Part shown: piece by piece, positions 62,301 to 64,000 of the stretch
How positions within the stretch are numbered: position 1 is the first letter of the stretch
How the letters are laid out: each line of letters starts with the position of its first letter
NCBI GenBank assembly: GCA_016801845.1
Contig: CM028917.1
Location: forward strand, 8,448,501 to 8,512,500
Direction of reading: 5' to 3'
Source of the DNA: Polydactylus sextarius
Taxonomy: Eukaryota; Chordata; Actinopteri; Polynemidae
Length of the DNA stretch: 64,000 nucleotides
Translations under genes and position numbers: made by a program
Notes under the pieces: generated by a model
Seen by the model: the letters and a program-made list of their open reading frames with translations, nothing else
What the model was told of the DNA's origin: nothing
Database searches by the model: none

Positions 62301-64000
62301 TGCAATATAAAATTTGAATGTGATTTTTTGTTTTTTCTTTCAGTTGTCCTGTGCATGGCAACAAGTGCCCTGGCTCCAGCAAGCCCTTGCCTCTGCACAT
62401 TCCTCCTCCTCCTCCCTCCTTCAAAACAGGCATAACATATTAAGAGCTGTTTCCCAGCTGCAGGTAGGATGTTAAGCAGCTTATTCTGCACGATAAGAAC
62501 CATCAAAATGGGTTAATTGCTATTTTAATTACCTCTTTACATCTTCTCTTCCTCCAACTCTTGTTACCACTGCCTCTATGCACAGTCTCACGCTATATGC
62601 TTATATCTCCCCAGAACTTGAGTTTCGCTGCGTTAATCCTTAATATCCTCATATTTATTCACCGTCATGTTTCTGTTTTACCTCCTCACCTTTCTCTGCT
62701 GTCAGTCTTCCCTGGGAACAATGGACTTGGGCCAGGTATACTATGAACCTCTGAAAGACAGGCAGGACAATGTACTGCTGGTGACACTAAAGGAGTTCCT
62801 ACACCCTCCCAGGTGAGAAAAGACAAATTGTCAGCCTTTATCTGTTTTTTTGGCTGTGGTTTTCAGATTTATTTTAGAGAGTCTATACAACAGACATGCC
62901 AAATGGATCCACCCAGATTTTGAGATGATTAGAAACTCAGCAACATAACACTCAACAACACTCAACCCCAGAAAGACCTCAGTGACATTTACATCGTTAC
63001 CACGGCAGCCATGTGTCCATTCTGATCATTACAAATAATGGTGCAGAGAGTCTGTCGTACTGGTCTGATCTGAGAAACAAATCAGATTTTTTCAGTCTGA
63101 ACAAAGCCAGAATCTTTTGTTTCAGTCTGTTTATTCATGTCTGACAGTTTGCATTTCCTCCACAAAGAGCACATAGCATCAAAGGAGGATTTAAGCTCTG
63201 CCTTCTGTTTAAAGGACAGTTGCCAACTCACCAACTGCTTATAGACATGTCCCTCTCACTAAGAATGAAAGAAACAAAATACACCAGACTGAATTTTCAT
63301 TCAGTCTCCTTTACTTTATCCAGCATCCAAATCAGAATCTCCTTGCCCAAGGGAGATAATAACCAAGTCAGGCACCAGACCGGGTTGTTTAGCATACATG
63401 AAGATATCCAGCTAGTCTGTTGGTTGGAGGTGTTAATGAATAAAACTATTCAGAATATTTCAGAGGTGGTTCCATCTGGTTGCATTTTACATTTACTTTG
63501 ACTTTGTCTGCTCTACTCAAAGCCCTCCTGACCCTCCGCTCCACTGGATGCCCTTGGCCCGGCTGGAAAAGAACCGCAGCAGAACTCCTCTCCTGCCTGA
63601 GCCCACAGCGATGGACATGCTCTACGACCAGCTCAAGGTGAATCTGTATTTCTGAAATATTCACGGACACACTGAGCAGCAGCTACACGCAGCAGAACAT
63701 CTAAAACACCGAATACATTAACTTTCCTGACTTGATTATTGAGCCGTGTTTTTTATTCTCACCTGTGCAACTCAAATAAACTTCCCAAAAATGTATCAGA
63801 TTTACTTAGCTCAAACCAAATTCACTAAACAAATTCAAAATAAAATGAGACACAGGAAACAAAAAACATCTAAACATTACATCTTAGTAACAAAAATAAT
63901 CTGTTTCTCTCCAGGGGAAGCTGTCCTTTCACAGGCACAGTACTCAGTGGGTCCAGCCTGGTTTGTATGTGGGCATCCTCAAACTGTGCAGTTCAGTTGA
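56238..64000 (+). CDS. ankfn1: Ankyrin repeat and fibronectin III protein, cut at right edge
   Basis: ANKFN1 is a cytoplasmic neuronal protein. Its homologues are Drosophila wide awake (circadian control of sleep and excitability) and mouse Nmf9 (vestibular and arousal behaviour). Coding exons: 56238-56399, 56676-56952, 57074-57274, 58534-58647, 59150-59247, 59657-59747, 60407-60514, 61096-61195, 61966-62095, 62344-62463, 62706-62812, 63523-63637, 63915-64000 (cut). Phases agree throughout, and 1,709 nt (569 residues) are present. Order: basic N-terminal RRRSMGPVSPKRIYRNLSVR, ankyrin region (about 55-150), fibronectin III domain (about 215-314), and the conserved family block GVYLATVFYHKENIMVTAED with QDFFWFAK. 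The C-terminal part, including any Ras-association domain, lies outside. The start at 56,238 is a choice: MRNPPQ at 56,250 or an upstream exon is possible. A fish paralogue rather than the direct orthologue cannot be excluded. Confidence 0.92.
56676..56952 (+). CDS. ankfn1: ankfn1 exon 3, ankyrin region (residues 55-146)
   Basis: Encodes YKTLWEAVENEDTLAVQSLL, an inserted Gly run with an Arg/Glu/Lys-rich stretch, then GLVPLDVAALTHNSPLLHVL and TKAGARHNPV. The two flanks are ankyrin-type helices (LWEAVENED...VQSLL; PLDVAxLTxN...LxxxGA). Acceptor CATTAG, donor TTT|GTAAGT. Confidence 0.93.
57074..57274 (+). CDS. ankfn1: ankfn1 exon 4 (residues 147-213)
   Basis: Encodes CRPAEWALKLDSLVALAGKR, a charged helix (VEERKEELVRKT), then VQRHVRLWSLRLQLYCRMRE. 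The PAEWALxLDxLVALAGxRVE block is family-specific. Phase 1 in and out. Confidence 0.93.
57460..58065 (+). mobile_element. LINE 3' remnant in ankfn1 intron 4
   Basis: The translation around 57,600-57,670 (LHSLHQLPVAAYIKFKTYML) matches the end of an L2-type non-LTR reverse transcriptase, where a LHWLPVAxRIxFKT motif is typical. The 3' end at 58,019-58,050 (CTGTGGATATGAGTGTCAGC, TAAATAC) matches the common fish LINE tail that ends in TCTGCTAAATG. The frame is broken, and the middle (57,720-57,960) is only weakly recognisable. Confidence 0.65.
58240..58385 (+). repeat. Possible interspersed repeat fragment
   Basis: An ATA/AAT run, then GTGATACTTTACTTATCCCT GTAGGAAA, resembles the fish repeat core ATACTTTATTGATCCC followed by GGGAAATT. 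Recognition from memory and short, so uncertain. Confidence 0.35.
58534..58647 (+). CDS. ankfn1: ankfn1 exon 5, fibronectin III first half
   Basis: Encodes LPGPPAQVSIVVTSTSSVFV, then AIKEPEGDRMGLITRYK: the P-P-V-V-TS-V-V strands A to C of a fibronectin III domain, leading into the Y-VEW motif across the next junction. Confidence 0.95.
59150..59247 (+). CDS. ankfn1: ankfn1 exon 6, fibronectin III middle
   Basis: Encodes VEWSTSANFKRILGSTQITE, then TKNPSYSIKGLTA; YxVEWS and YxIKGL are fibronectin III strand motifs. A CA microsatellite (59,263-59,301) starts 15 nt past the donor. Confidence 0.95.
59263..59301. repeat. (CA)n microsatellite
   Basis: About 19 CA units just after the donor of ankfn1 exon 6. 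Confidence 0.95.
59657..59747 (+). CDS. ankfn1: ankfn1 exon 7, fibronectin III end
   Basis: Encodes GVHYFVRVSAYNVKGWGPPQ, then CSTPVSAAPS: the YxVRVxAxNxxGxGxP signature that closes a fibronectin III domain. Phase 1 out. Confidence 0.96.
60407..60514 (+). CDS. ankfn1: ankfn1 exon 8
   Basis: Encodes SWRECPGVKSQFRNHEGLVR, then KLLEDAKEPHYRGFCI, a linker conserved in the family after the fibronectin domain. Acceptor CTGTGCAG, donor GTAACA. Confidence 0.93.
61096..61195 (+). CDS. ankfn1: ankfn1 exon 9
   Basis: Encodes ENSKPQSPSKRLSVSRGIKQ, then LFQSATKFVRLLQ: a basic, Ser-rich segment (possible phosphorylation sites) followed by an amphipathic helix. Confidence 0.93.
61966..62095 (+). CDS. ankfn1: ankfn1 exon 10
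   Basis: Encodes GVYLATVFYHKENIMVTAED, then QIPLVEIQCCSTSIIQDFFW and FAK, the most conserved block of this family. Acceptor CTCATTAG, donor AAG|GTGAGC. Confidence 0.95.
62344..62463 (+). CDS. ankfn1: ankfn1 exon 11
   Basis: Encodes LSCAWQQVPWLQQALASAHS, a Ser run, then LLQNRHNILRAVSQLQ. Phase 0 at both ends, 40 codons. Confidence 0.93.
62706..62812 (+). CDS. ankfn1: ankfn1 exon 12
   Basis: Encodes SSLGTMDLGQVYYEPLKDRQ, then DNVLLVTLKEFLHPP, a family block. Acceptor GCTGTCAG, donor CAG|GTGAGA, phase 2 out. Confidence 0.94.
63523..63637 (+). CDS. ankfn1: ankfn1 exon 13
   Basis: Encodes PPDPPLHWMPLARLEKNRSR, then TPLLPEPTAMDMLYDQLK. Phase 0 out at AAG|GTGAAT. Confidence 0.94.
63915..64000 (+). 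CDS. ankfn1: ankfn1 exon 14, cut by the window edge
   Basis: Begins GKLSFHRHSTQWVQPGLYVG, then ILKLCSSV, and runs off the window two bases into a codon. Acceptor TTCTCTCCAG. Confidence 0.92.

Overview
This is vertebrate nuclear DNA, almost certainly from a teleost fish and probably a percomorph. The evidence is genes split into small exons with GT-AG introns, very many pure CA/GT microsatellites, a degraded Tc1/mariner transposon with fish-type ends, a tRNA-derived SINE, a LINE 3' tail and several short repeats familiar from fish genomes. There is no bacterial-style gene organisation, no CRISPR array and no rRNA. I recognised repeats and protein families from memory; nothing was searched.

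Two genes occupy the window, head to head. The first is mei1 (meiosis inhibitor protein 1) on the minus strand. It runs from a non-coding first exon near 51,200 down to a stop codon at 2,367-2,369. I rebuilt 31 coding exons (50,836 down to 2,367). All intron phases agree, and the exons sum to 3,993 nt, or 1,330 residues plus a stop, close to the human protein at about 1,270. The protein is a helical (HEAT/ARM-like) factor needed for programmed meiotic double-strand breaks. The second gene is ankfn1 (ankyrin repeat and fibronectin type III domain containing 1; homologue of Drosophila wide awake and mouse Nmf9) on the plus strand. It has a non-coding first exon ending at 53,832 and coding exons from about 56,238 to the right edge, where it is cut. 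The two promoters are about 2.4 kb apart, and between them lies a pure (GT)158 tract.

Layout: 1-640 is a CpG-rich promoter-like block, perhaps the start of a tandem minus-strand gene (ccdc134 by human gene order, inference only). 640-2,366 holds the mei1 3' end and spacer. 2,367-51,200 is mei1, whose introns carry the transposons (5.4-6.3 kb and 6.8-7.2 kb), an estrogen-response-element-bearing repeat (10.9-11.2 kb), a SINE (32.4-32.5 kb), a degraded fish repeat (42.3-42.6 kb) and long purine-rich stretches. 51,200-53,550 is the intergenic region. 53,560-64,000 is ankfn1, with a LINE tail in intron 4.

The two genes have no known functional link: mei1 acts in germ cells at meiotic prophase, while ankfn1 acts in neurons. 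Their pairing looks like lineage-specific gene order rather than a pathway. I found no undescribed system. The most useful results are the complete mei1 model, the altered neighbourhood, and repeat-derived regulatory motifs.
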